Source: JAFLBI01 sp964616465
GTDB lineage: Bacteria; Bacteroidota; Bacteroidia; Chitinophagales; Chitinophagaceae
NCBI GenBank assembly: GCA_964616465.1
Contig: CAZTTO010000001.1
Coordinates: forward strand, 62,001 to 126,000
Direction of reading: 5' to 3'
Length of the DNA stretch: 64,000 bases
The notes beneath the pieces are model-generated. The model saw only the letters and a list, made by a program, of their open reading frames with translations, was not told the DNA's origin and ran no database searches. Numbering within the stretch: position 1 is the first letter of the stretch; every line of letters begins with the position of its first letter. Both the position numbers and the translations under genes were made by a program. Of the stretch, positions 1 to 7,943 are shown in pieces.

Positions 1-647
1 TCTTTTATAAACTCTTGTATTACATATTCCCTACCCTTCTCTAATCCACTTAATTCTAATAATCGTTCTAACACCATCTCCCCCCAGTTACCTTGTGCTT
101 TAGTATTCCCTTTTAATGCTGTAGTCAAATTATTCGCTTCTTGACTAACCAACTGAGTCGTATTCACTAATCGATCAATTTCTTTGGTAAGACTGTGCCG
201 CTCACGAGCTTCCTTATCGTATGTTTCTAAAACCTGCTTTTTCAACCCTTCAACCTCTTGCTGAAAAGGTTTTAAAAGTATTTCTAAACGCTCTTTGTTT
301 TGAGCAATCAATTCCTGACTATTCTTGCTTAAAATTTCATTTGCTTGCTGCTGAAAAGTTAACTGCAACTGCTCTCTTATTGAATTCGTTTGCTCTTCTA
401 ATTTCTGATTCGAAAGTTCCGACTGCGATAGCTCAACCTCAAATTTGGCAGCCTTTAATATCAATTCTTCTTTTTGAGATTGCATTTTTTTTAAATCATC
501 GAATGCTTGTTTCAATTGCTGTTCTGATGAAAGTAACTGTTGCTCTAGCGACACAACTTTACTCGTAAATCGCATGCGAGTAAATAAATAAACTATGGCA
601 CCTGCAACAACAGCAGTGAATAGCGGAAAAAGATTATAAATTGTCAT
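1..647 (-). CDS. rmuC: DNA recombination protein RmuC, N-terminal part (runs off the left edge)
   Basis: The minus-strand frame is open from the ATG at 647 to the window edge, so about 215 residues of the N-terminus are present. It starts with one membrane-spanning segment (MTIYNLFPLFTAVVAGAIV), followed by a long Gln/Glu/Lys-rich coiled coil (about residues 30-170). The RmuC signature KGNTKAQGNWGEMVLERLL follows near residue 185. RmuC family proteins carry a PD-(D/E)XK-like nuclease fold and limit DNA inversions between short inverted repeats; the nuclease part lies beyond the edge. It follows the sirtuin gene on the same strand with 21 bp between them, so co-transcription with the EVE and sirtuin genes is likely. 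Confidence 0.88.
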   Translation of the reverse strand, partial: MTIYNLFPLFTAVVAGAIVYLFTRMRFTSKVVSLEQQLLSSEQQLKQAFDDLKKMQSQKEELILKAAKFEVELSQSELSNQKLEEQTNSIREQLQLTFQQQANEILSKNSQELIAQNKERLEILLKPFQQEVEGLKKQVLETYDKEARERHSLTKEIDRLVNTTQLVSQEANNLTTALKGNTKAQGNWGEMVLERLLELSGLEKGREYVIQEFIK

Positions 648-668
648 GCTGCAAACAAATTATTTAAA

Positions 669-1370
669 CTACTTGTTCCCTTTATGCTTTAAAAGCATTT
701 GTGTTAATTGAAATACACCCTTAGATGCGACTTCTTCAATACAAACAGCTTGCTTTACTATGGATGCTCTTGGAATTTTTTTGTCAACTATAAATAATGG
801 AGCGTTCCCTCGAACATATTGAACTAAACCAGCAGCTGGATATACATTTAATGATGTACCAATAACTACAAAGAAATCGGCCTGCTCAGCAATGTATGCA
901 GCTTCTTCAATTTTGGGAACTGGTTCATTAAACCACACAATAAATGGCCGTAATTGAGACCCATCCGGAGCTAAGTCGCCAATATTTATATCTCCTTCAA
1001 TTGGATAAATATTATTCTCATTGTTTACGCTTCTCATCTTTCTTATTTCACCATGTAAATGAAGTACCGAACTACTTCCAGCTCTTTCATGCAAATCATC
1101 TACATTCTGTGTAATTATTCTAACATCAAACCATTCCTCTAGTTTAACCAACTCAATATGTGCAGCATTCGGCTGCGCAGCTAATACCTCTCTCCTCCTA
1201 AAATTATAAAAGTCTAATACCAATTGTGGATTCTTAGCAAAAGCTTCAGGAGTTGCAACTTCCTCAATTGCAAATCCATTCCATAACCCATCCGAATCGC
1301 GAAAAGTTTTTAATCCGCTTTCTGCACTTATTCCTGCTCCAGTTAATATTACCAGAATGGGTTTTGACAT
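669..1370 (-). CDS. Sir2-family NAD-dependent deacylase lacking the zinc cysteines
   Basis: The 233-residue protein has the Rossmann-type NAD loop GAGISAESG (11-19), FRDSDGLW (23-30), the QNVDDLH motif (88-94) and the catalytic histidine in LHLHGE (His106), plus GTSLNVYPA near residue 172. Tyr55 and Arg58 in FYNFRRR match the Tyr/Arg pair of class III sirtuins (CobB, SIRT5) that remove succinyl or malonyl groups, so acidic acyl-lysine is a plausible substrate. The four zinc-binding cysteines normally found after HGE are absent; the whole protein has a single Cys near its C-terminus. It lies 5 bp after the EVE-domain gene and just before rmuC, probably in one operon. Confidence 0.9.
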   Translation of the reverse strand: MSKPILVILTGAGISAESGLKTFRDSDGLWNGFAIEEVATPEAFAKNPQLVLDFYNFRRREVLAAQPNAAHIELVKLEEWFDVRIITQNVDDLHERAGSSSVLHLHGEIRKMRSVNNENNIYPIEGDINIGDLAPDGSQLRPFIVWFNEPVPKIEEAAYIAEQADFFVVIGTSLNVYPAAGLVQYVRGNAPLFIVDKKIPRASIVKQAVCIEEVASKGVFQLTQMLLKHKGNK

Positions 1371-1375
1371 CTTTA

Positions 1376-1789
1376 CTAGATTTTAGTTTTTGAAAGTTCC
1401 ATTACAACTTTCCATTCATCTTCCGTTACTGGCTGAACAGATAACCTGCCTAATCTTACCAAAGCCATATTAGCTAGTCTTGGGTCTGCTTTCACCATGG
1501 CTAAGCTTACTGGTTGCTTTAGCTTTTTAACGGGACTAATATCCACTACAACCCATGCAGAATCTTGCGTTGTTGGATCTTGATAATGCTCTTTTACTAC
1601 CATAGCAATACCTACTATTTCAACGCCCTCATTGCTATGATAATATAAGATCAAATCTCCTTTTTTCATGGCTTTCAAGTTGTTACGCGCCCCGTAGTTT
1701 CTAACACCGTCCCAAAATGTTCTACCATCCGCAACCAACTGGTCCCAACTGTATTTATAAGGCTCTGACTTTACTAACCAATAATTCAC
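1376..1789 (-). CDS. EVE domain protein
   Basis: The 137-residue protein matches the EVE family (PUA-like fold; human THYN1 and bacterial relatives): it opens NYWLVKSEPYKYSWDQL, continues with WDGVRNYGARNNLKAMKKGD and then YYHSNEG. EVE domains bind modified bases in nucleic acids through an aromatic pocket; the ligand here is unknown. The start codon is GTG at 1789, chosen because the family begins exactly at this MxYWLxKSEP motif and no in-frame ATG lies upstream nearby. It is the first gene of the presumed EVE-sirtuin-rmuC run (gaps of 5 and 21 bp). Confidence 0.9.
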   Translation of the reverse strand: MNYWLVKSEPYKYSWDQLVADGRTFWDGVRNYGARNNLKAMKKGDLILYYHSNEGVEIVGIAMVVKEHYQDPTTQDSAWVVVDISPVKKLKQPVSLAMVKADPRLANMALVRLGRLSVQPVTEDEWKVVMELSKTKI

Positions 1790-1923
1790 ATTGCATTTTT
1801 TTACAAATTTAAACCCCTATGAAGCTAAAAATCATCAATTTATACACATTTGAGCAATACGTGATTTTTCCCGTATTGATAAAATCTATTGCTTCTTAAA
1901 TTCGCATTACAACCATTCGTTTA

Positions 1924-2301
1924 ATGCAACCTAGAAAGTTAATTGGATTTGTGTTGGCCTTTAGCACTTTTGCAACTGCCATCATTTTCTTTGCCCTGAA
2001 ATTTCATCTTTCAGATGAGTCAAAAGAAGCAAGAAAATACACCCCATTGCAGGGCTTTGTTGTGCCTACTAATGATATAAAGTATATACAAGTTTATCCA
2101 GATAAATTTGAAATTAACTACCCAAGTCAACAAACAATACATTCAAACAAAGAGCTAGAAACGGCTTTAGCTATTTTAAGCCCAAAAGATGAATTGCTTA
2201 TTGAAATAAGACAGGGCGTTCAAAATGATCAGGTCATTTGGTTAATTGAAAAAATGCACTCGCTCAACTTAGCATACTATAGAATTCAACGTAACCCCTA
2301 A
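1924..2301 (+). CDS. Membrane-anchored hypothetical protein
   Basis: A 125-residue protein I do not recognise. Residues 5-25 form one hydrophobic segment (LIGFVLAFSTFATAIIFFAL), followed by a roughly 95-residue soluble domain of alternating strands and helices, presumably periplasmic. The soluble part has no cysteine and no catalytic signature. It is a single-gene unit, divergent from the EVE gene (134 bp apart) and convergent with the FAD oxidoreductase (8 bp apart). It could be a small ExbD/BON-like envelope protein, but nothing visible decides this. Confidence 0.6.
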   Translation: MQPRKLIGFVLAFSTFATAIIFFALKFHLSDESKEARKYTPLQGFVVPTNDIKYIQVYPDKFEINYPSQQTIHSNKELETALAILSPKDELLIEIRQGVQNDQVIWLIEKMHSLNLAYYRIQRNP

Positions 2302-2309
2302 TAAAATTT

Positions 2310-3422
2310 TTAGGAAACAATTTTTTCTGCAATTAATTCAGCCCATATTGGTGTTAACGCCACTCCCATACCGTTGCAAGCCATAGCATACCATAAACCT
2401 TCATCTTGCTGATTTAAAATTGGGGTTTTTGTATGGCTGAATGCCATAATACCAGACCACCTTTGTTCTATTTCGAATTGGTATCCTTGTATAATGTTTG
2501 TTTTTAAAAACATTTCAAGACTTTCTTGTATATTCTGTGATATTGATAAGTCGCTGGTTTCTTCCTGATTTTTATAGAGATGACGAGCTCCTCCCAATAA
2601 GACTCTATTTCCAACATTTCTCCAATAATAATATCCCTTCTCTGCATGAAATGTCCCTTTCCATGGTAATCCATCTATGGGTGAGGTAAGTATGATTTGT
2701 CCGCGCGCAGGTGTAATTCCAGTGTCATTCATTTGCTCAGCAAGCCAACCATTGGTAGTAAACAACAAATGCTCCGCCTCCCATTCAAAACCACCCGCAA
2801 CTTGAACCTTCCAGTTATTACACTGCCGATTCCAGTTTTCCACTTGTGCGCCGTAAAAAATAGTAACTCCCATTTCTTTAGCTAGCTCTGACAAGCTCTT
2901 CACATATTTACCGCTATGCAAACTACCTTCTCCTGCAATGCCAACTAAATGATCAAAGGCGTCTAAATGCATAGAAGTCTTTTTGCTAGACAGGTTAGAA
3001 TATACATCCGACAAACCCAAGCCTTCCTTCAGTAAACCATTTAAAACTTCAATCCTTCTATCTAATTCTATTTGCTCAATGTCATTAATACACTCATATC
3101 CTCCATCCCATTGCAAATCAATACTAGCATTCCCGAAATACTTTTTTATTTTTTGTATCCCCTTATATCGCATCTCAACGGTTGCAATCATTTTATCTTC
3201 ACCCATCACATCAATATCACTCCACAATTCTGTGGGCGAACCGAAACAAGCGAATCCAGCATTTCTGGTAGATGCCCCTCGGGGAATAGGATATCTTTCC
3301 AAGACAATAACGTTCCATGAAGGCTTACGGCGCTTAACTTCAATAGCAGACCATAAACCCAATACTCCAGCACCAACAATTGCTAATTGTGTCGGAGACG
3401 ATTTATCCCAATAAGAATGCAT
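2310..3422 (-). CDS. FAD-dependent oxidoreductase of the DAO (D-amino-acid/glycine oxidase) family
   Basis: The 370-residue protein begins with a dinucleotide-binding fold, LAIVGAGVLGLWSAIEVKRR (residues 13-32), then an acidic end of strand 2 (VLERY) and the DAO-type segment RGASTRNAGFACFG (about 48-61). The C-terminal QRWSGIMAFSHTKTPILN and the glycine-rich NGMGVALTP are typical of DadA/ThiO/TrmC-like oxidases. It probably oxidises an amino acid or secondary amine using FAD; the substrate cannot be told from sequence. No signal peptide, so cytoplasmic. It lies 8 bp after ychF and may be read with it. Confidence 0.82.
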   Translation of the reverse strand: MHSYWDKSSPTQLAIVGAGVLGLWSAIEVKRRKPSWNVIVLERYPIPRGASTRNAGFACFGSPTELWSDIDVMGEDKMIATVEMRYKGIQKIKKYFGNASIDLQWDGGYECINDIEQIELDRRIEVLNGLLKEGLGLSDVYSNLSSKKTSMHLDAFDHLVGIAGEGSLHSGKYVKSLSELAKEMGVTIFYGAQVENWNRQCNNWKVQVAGGFEWEAEHLLFTTNGWLAEQMNDTGITPARGQIILTSPIDGLPWKGTFHAEKGYYYWRNVGNRVLLGGARHLYKNQEETSDLSISQNIQESLEMFLKTNIIQGYQFEIEQRWSGIMAFSHTKTPILNQQDEGLWYAMACNGMGVALTPIWAELIAEKIVS

Positions 3423-3430
3423 GTGCTAAT

Positions 3431-4534
3431 TTACACATTGAATCGGAAGTGCATAACATCGCCATCCTGAACAATGTATTCTTTGCCTTCTATCCGAAGT
3501 TTGCCCGACTCCCTACATGCAGCTTCGCTGCCAAATTTTACATAATCGTCGTAGGCAATGACTTCTGCTTTAATAAAACCTTTTTCAAAATCGGTATGAA
3601 TCACACTTGCAGCTTGTGGAGCTTTCCATCCCTTGTGAATAGTCCACGCACGAACTTCTTGTACTCCTGCTGTAAAATAAGTTTCTAAATTCAGTAGTTT
3701 ATAAGTCGATTGAATTAATCTATTCAAAGCAGGTTCTTTCATGCCATACTCTTCCATGAACATCATTCGATCGTCTTCTTGTTCCATTTCAGCTATTTGA
3801 GCTTCAATATTGTTACACATAACAATTACTTCAGCTTTCTCTTGTGCTACTGCAGCCTTAAGCATTTCAGAAAATTTATTCCCAGTATGCATTGACCCTT
3901 CGTCAACATTCGCCACATATAAAGTAGGCTTATCTGTTAACAAAAATAAATCGGCAATAGCAGTTTTCTCTTCTTTATCAAGCCCTAAACTTCTAATACT
4001 TTTACCTTCTTCTAAATGCTTTTTACAACGCTGCAACACTTCAAACTCTGCCTTTGCCTTAGCATCTGAACCTACCCTAGCCTGCTTCTCAACACGCTGC
4101 ATTTTCTTTTCAACACTGTCTAAATCTTTTAACTGAAGTTCTGTATCAATAATTTCTTTGTCGCTAACCGGATTAATAGCTCCTTCTTCCCGCAAAACAT
4201 TCTCATCCTCAAAACAACGAATAACATGAATGATGGCATCTACTTCTCTAATATTTGCCAAAAACTTATTTCCCAATCCTTCACCTTTACTTGCCCCTTT
4301 CACTAAACCCGCAATATCAACAATTTCTAATTGTGTTGGAACAATCCTATTAGGCACAACTAATTCAGCTAGTTTCTGCAACCTAGCATCTGGCACATCC
4401 ACTAAACCCACATTGGGCTCTATGGTGCAAAAGCGATAGTTACTAGCCTGTGCTTTAGCACTATTACTAACAGCATTGAATAAAGTTGACTTTCCTACGT
4501 TGGGTAACCCAACAATTCCTGCTTGCAAACCCAT
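3431..4534 (-). CDS. ychF: Ribosome-associated ATPase/GTPase YchF (Obg family)
   Basis: The 367-residue protein contains the P-loop GLPNVGKST (about residues 8-16), DxxG in DIAGLVKGASKGEGLGN, the YchF variant NxxE in place of NKxD (ANVDE), and a C-terminal TGS domain (KGFIKAEVIAYDDYVKFGS). Length and layout match bacterial YchF/OLA1, which prefers ATP and binds ribosomes. I chose the ATG at 4534 (MGLQAGIVGLPNVGKS) over the in-frame ATG at 4609: the family starts there, and a perfect -7 box lies between the two at 4579-4586. It is divergent from the spmAB-like gene and 8 bp upstream of the FAD oxidoreductase. Confidence 0.95.
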   Translation of the reverse strand: MGLQAGIVGLPNVGKSTLFNAVSNSAKAQASNYRFCTIEPNVGLVDVPDARLQKLAELVVPNRIVPTQLEIVDIAGLVKGASKGEGLGNKFLANIREVDAIIHVIRCFEDENVLREEGAINPVSDKEIIDTELQLKDLDSVEKKMQRVEKQARVGSDAKAKAEFEVLQRCKKHLEEGKSIRSLGLDKEEKTAIADLFLLTDKPTLYVANVDEGSMHTGNKFSEMLKAAVAQEKAEVIVMCNNIEAQIAEMEQEDDRMMFMEEYGMKEPALNRLIQSTYKLLNLETYFTAGVQEVRAWTIHKGWKAPQAASVIHTDFEKGFIKAEVIAYDDYVKFGSEAACRESGKLRIEGKEYIVQDGDVMHFRFNV

Positions 4535-4578
4535 AATTATTTTATTGTATGCGTGATTGACTTTAGATTTGAAGGGCG

Positions 4579-4586
4579 CAAAGATA
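4579..4586 (-). promoter_or_regulatory. -7 promoter box for ychF
   Basis: Minus-strand TATCTTTG matches the Bacteroidota -7 consensus TAnnTTTG exactly. It lies 44 bp before the ychF ATG. No clear -33 TTTG is visible at the usual distance. Confidence 0.5.
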
Positions 4587-4626
4587 CGTGTTGATAAGCG
4601 TACACCCACATTTAATCATTTAGCCC

Positions 4627-5865
4627 ATGGCACTGAATTTTGTTTGGATTGCTTTTTTTGTGATTGCATTTGCTATTGCACTGATCAAATTGATCTTTTT
4701 TGGCGACACGCAAATTTTTAAAACCCTAGTTGACGGGATGTTTGATGCAGCCAAAGGCTCTGTTATGGATGTTGCTTTCCCCTTAGCTGGTACCATGGTT
4801 TTTTTTCTTGGTTTAATGAATATTGCTGAAAAAGCAGGTGCAATTAATTGGTTAGCAAGAATTTTAAACCCTTTTATGAAACGCCTTTTCCCTGAAGTAC
4901 CTGATGGACATCCTGCAATGGGACAAATGGTCATGAATTTTAGTGCAAATATGCTGGGACTAGACAATGCAGCTACACCTTTTGGATTGAAAGCAATGGA
5001 AAGTCTTCAGTCTTTGAACCCTTCTAAAGACACAGCTACCCATGCACAAATTATGTTTCTGGTACTACATACAAGTGGACTAACCGTAATTCCATTATCA
5101 ATCATTTCCTATCGTATTGCAGCGGGTTCCGTTGAGCCTGCAAGTATTTTTATCCCCTGTGTTTTAGCAACCATTTGCACAACCCTTGCTTCAATTTTAA
5201 TAGTGAGCATCCGTCAAAAGTTGAGTTGGGATAGGGTTTTATTGGGATGGATTGCAGGCTTGATTGCAGCTGTTTTCTTTATACTCTTATTTGTAAATAG
5301 CCTGCCTGCACTCGATAAAGAGGTATTCAGCAAGGTAACAGGTAACCTCATTTTGTTTGTGATTGTAGTATTGATAATCCTTGGTGGTGTATGGAAAAAA
5401 ATAGCTGTTTTTGACGCTTTTATTGAAGGAGCTAAAAACGGCTTCGATGTAGTGTTGAAAATCATTCCTTATCTAGTTGGAATGCTTGTTGCAATTCGTG
5501 TGTTTCGCGACAGTGGCGCTCTTTTATATTTGGTAGATGGATTATCGTATGTTATTGGATTAACTGGAATTAATTCTGATTTTACAGGAGCACTTCCTGT
5601 TGCTATTATGAAGCCATTTAGTGGTAGTGGGGCACGCGGACTTATGCTAGATATTTTTGCAAACCCAGCCTATGGTCCTGATAGTTTTGTGGGCAAGCTG
5701 GCTTCAACATTTCAAGGATCTGCAGATACAACTTTTTATATCATTGCGCTCTATTTTGGAAGTGTTGGTATCCGAAAAGTTCGATATGCGATATGGGCAG
5801 GAATTTTGGCTGATTTAATTGGTGTTGTATGCGCCATTATCATTGGTTACATTTTCTTTGCTTAA
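4627..5865 (+). CDS. Fused SpmA-SpmB nucleoside-recognition (Gate domain) membrane protein
   Basis: The 412-residue, strongly hydrophobic protein holds two Gate domains. The first half resembles spore maturation protein A (MNFSANMLGLDNAATPFGLKAM near 98-119; HTSGLTVIPLSIISYR). The second half, after about residue 225, resembles SpmB (AFIEGAKNGFDVVLKIIPYL; LPVAIMKPFSGSGARGLM; TFQGSADTTFYIIALYFGSV). In Firmicutes these are separate genes. The organism is not expected to sporulate, so the protein is probably an inner-membrane transporter or channel; its substrate is unknown. It is transcribed alone, divergent from ychF, with no operon partner closer than 57 bp. Confidence 0.85.
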   Translation: MALNFVWIAFFVIAFAIALIKLIFFGDTQIFKTLVDGMFDAAKGSVMDVAFPLAGTMVFFLGLMNIAEKAGAINWLARILNPFMKRLFPEVPDGHPAMGQMVMNFSANMLGLDNAATPFGLKAMESLQSLNPSKDTATHAQIMFLVLHTSGLTVIPLSIISYRIAAGSVEPASIFIPCVLATICTTLASILIVSIRQKLSWDRVLLGWIAGLIAAVFFILLFVNSLPALDKEVFSKVTGNLILFVIVVLIILGGVWKKIAVFDAFIEGAKNGFDVVLKIIPYLVGMLVAIRVFRDSGALLYLVDGLSYVIGLTGINSDFTGALPVAIMKPFSGSGARGLMLDIFANPAYGPDSFVGKLASTFQGSADTTFYIIALYFGSVGIRKVRYAIWAGILADLIGVVCAIIIGYIFFA

Positions 5866-5922
5866 CTACGATTTTAACAAGAGAGAAATTTTGAGTTCAC
5901 TATCAATTTATACCTTCACATA

Positions 5923-6729
5923 ATGATTCGTGTACTATTTGTAGCCATTGCCCTAACTAGCATTTTAGTTGGTTGTAATAATGAATCTGGCTCTAAAGAA
6001 AAAGAGTCCGAAGTTATTGCTCCACCTATTATTTCGTATCAGGTTGTTCAAACCTACCCTCACGACACATCTTCCTATACACAAGGGTTAGAATGGCACA
6101 ACAATGAGTTATTTGAAAGTACTGGCCAATATGGTTTTAGTAAATTACTGAAAGTGAATTTGAAGGATGGAAAAATTTTGCAATCGCACAGTTTGGCTAA
6201 AGAATACTTTGGTGAAGGAATGACCATTTTAAACAATAAAATTTATCAACTTACTTGGCAAAACAAAAAAGGCTTTGTCTATGATCTAAAAACTTTTTCG
6301 ACAATCCAAGAATTTGAATGGCCTTATGAAGGCTGGGGTCTTACCAATAATGGCAAAGACCTTTTAATTTCAACTGGCAGCAATGTCATTTATCGGGTAG
6401 ACCCATCTAGCTTTAAAATCTTAGAAGCAATTTCAGTCAGTAATCAATATGGTCCTTTATCTAATATCAATGAATTAGAATGGGTGAATGGATTTATTTA
6501 CGCAAATATTTATCAAACTGATAAGATTGTAAAAATTGATCCTAGAAATGGAAAGGTGGTAGGCGAAATGTATTTTACGGATATTCTCCAAAAACTTAAC
6601 ATCCCCTTTGATGCTTATAAAGCAGATGTTCTAAATGGAATTGCATTCAATCCAACGAATGGTAATTTTTTTGTAACCGGAAAATATTGGCCCGCCTTAA
6701 TAGAAATATCATTACTGGAAAATAAATAA
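5923..6729 (+). CDS. Glutaminyl-peptide cyclotransferase (plant-type), lipoprotein
   Basis: The 268-residue precursor has a lipoprotein signal peptide with lipobox LVGC (Cys18) and a short acidic linker. Its five-bladed propeller matches the glutamine cyclotransferase family: YPHDTSSYTQGLEW near residues 45-58, FESTGQYG, GEGMTILNNKIYQLTW, ELEWVNGFIYANIYQTDKIV, and the ending LNGIAFNPTNGNFFVTGKYWP. The enzyme converts N-terminal Gln of exported proteins to pyroglutamate. That fits this window, where every clear signal peptidase I substrate has Gln at +1. It is convergent with the esterase gene (2 bp apart). A -7-like box (TACCTTCA, 5911-5918) ends only 4 bp before the ATG. Confidence 0.9.
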   Translation: MIRVLFVAIALTSILVGCNNESGSKEKESEVIAPPIISYQVVQTYPHDTSSYTQGLEWHNNELFESTGQYGFSKLLKVNLKDGKILQSHSLAKEYFGEGMTILNNKIYQLTWQNKKGFVYDLKTFSTIQEFEWPYEGWGLTNNGKDLLISTGSNVIYRVDPSSFKILEAISVSNQYGPLSNINELEWVNGFIYANIYQTDKIVKIDPRNGKVVGEMYFTDILQKLNIPFDAYKADVLNGIAFNPTNGNFFVTGKYWPALIEISLLENK

Positions 6730-6731
6730 AG

Positions 6732-7871
6732 CTATTCTGGCCATCTTGCACTCCACCATGTATAAAAATCGGGGAAGAAATTTCTCCAATATTGCTCTTG
6801 GTGGGCTCCTATTGGACTAATAGCTTGTCTAATATCGTAATTGCTTTTTTTATTCAATACATCACCCATTTTACGAACTTCATCCACAAGAGTATTACTC
6901 TCTCTTCCGCCAGCATACAAGTAAAACCTAGCATACTCAGGAAGATTTTGTTGAGACGCTTCTGAAAAAATTTGTGGCGCAATCCAAAACGAAGGTGAAA
7001 AGACTCCAGCAGTACCAAAGGTGTTTCCTCTGTACATTAAAGCCTGCATGCTAATGAGCCCACCCATACTACTTCCTGCAATAGCAGTATACTCAGGACC
7101 TTTTTTTGTTCTATACTTACTATCAATCCAAGGCTTCAAAGTTTGACTAATAAAATCTATGTATGCTTGCCCTTCTCCTTTACCATATTGCGCATGGTCG
7201 TACCAATTGTATTCTTTCATTCTATGGGAACCTCCGTTATCAATTCCAACCACAATAGCTTCTTTCCCTAGCTTCTTTTGCAAAGTATCCAAACATTCAT
7301 CTACTCCCCATTCTCCAGCATAAGCAGTTTGCTCGTTGAAGAGATTTTGACCATCGTGCATGTACAAAACCGGATATGTCTTAGAAGAACTTCCATAACC
7401 TTTTGGCAAGTAAATCCAAATTCTTCTACTACGCTGTAATTGTGGCATTGCAAATGCTGTATCTATAATTCTAACCTGTGGACTAGCAGAATAACGTTTA
7501 GGCTTTTCTGGATAATCATCTTTCCAACCTGCAATATTAATATCGTACGAGAAGTCAGCATTCACTTCCATTACCCTATCTGGTATATCTCTGCCATCTG
7601 CTGTTGATTCTACTTTTGACATGTCACCTCTCGTGAACTTATATGCATAGTTACCAGGCTCAAGATTTTTAACTACTATAATTTTCTTGCCTCCAGCAAA
7701 TGGTCTCAATTTATAAGCCTCATCCTTGGGATTCCATCCATTAAAACTTCCCATGATATAAATATCTTCATTTGCCTTTGTAGGTACCTGATTAACCACA
7801 AATCGTATACTAAATTGTGCTTGAGTAAAAATGCACAAGCATAATGCAAATAGTAAAAAAAGCTTCTTCAT
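6732..7871 (-). CDS. Secreted esterase (Esterase D family) with N-terminal glycogen-binding-like Ig domain
   Basis: The 379-residue precursor starts with a signal peptide (MKKLFLLFALCLCIFTQA, then Gln). Residues about 20-110 form an E-set/CBM48-like domain (YIMGSFNGWNPKDEAYKL; PGNYAYKFTRGD). Residues 130-375 form an alpha/beta hydrolase of the putative esterase family with the nucleophile elbow AGSSMGG and an end motif GAHQEQYWRNFFPDFYTWW carrying the likely catalytic His. Relatives include feruloyl and enterochelin esterases; the actual substrate is unknown. It has its own transcription unit, with the lolA terminator directly upstream. Confidence 0.85.
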   Translation of the reverse strand: MKKLFLLFALCLCIFTQAQFSIRFVVNQVPTKANEDIYIMGSFNGWNPKDEAYKLRPFAGGKKIIVVKNLEPGNYAYKFTRGDMSKVESTADGRDIPDRVMEVNADFSYDINIAGWKDDYPEKPKRYSASPQVRIIDTAFAMPQLQRSRRIWIYLPKGYGSSSKTYPVLYMHDGQNLFNEQTAYAGEWGVDECLDTLQKKLGKEAIVVGIDNGGSHRMKEYNWYDHAQYGKGEGQAYIDFISQTLKPWIDSKYRTKKGPEYTAIAGSSMGGLISMQALMYRGNTFGTAGVFSPSFWIAPQIFSEASQQNLPEYARFYLYAGGRESNTLVDEVRKMGDVLNKKSNYDIRQAISPIGAHQEQYWRNFFPDFYTWWSARWPE

Positions 7872-7895
7872 AATTGAAAGGTACTAAGTGCTCAT

Positions 7896-7922
7896 AAAAA
7901 AAGTCGCCATAGAAGCGACTTT
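7896..7922 (-). terminator. Rho-independent terminator after lolA
   Basis: On the minus strand an 8-bp stem (AAAGTCGC pairing with GCGACTTT; plus-strand arms 7900-7907 and 7915-7922) with a 7-nt loop runs into a T tract (7896-7902 on the plus strand). It lies 21 bp past the lolA stop codon and just before the esterase gene. Confidence 0.85.
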
Positions 7923-7943
7923 ATGATAATTTTTTAGGATTGC

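Noticed and set aside
2983..3414. Open plus-strand frame opposite the FAD oxidoreductase
   Set aside because: The minus-strand gene has clear FAD-binding motifs; the plus frame has no motif and is Ser/Pro/Ile-rich antisense.
4620..4967. Open frame on the minus strand opposite the spmAB-like gene
   Set aside because: It is a shadow of the strong plus-strand coding frame; composition is unnatural and no family pattern is visible.
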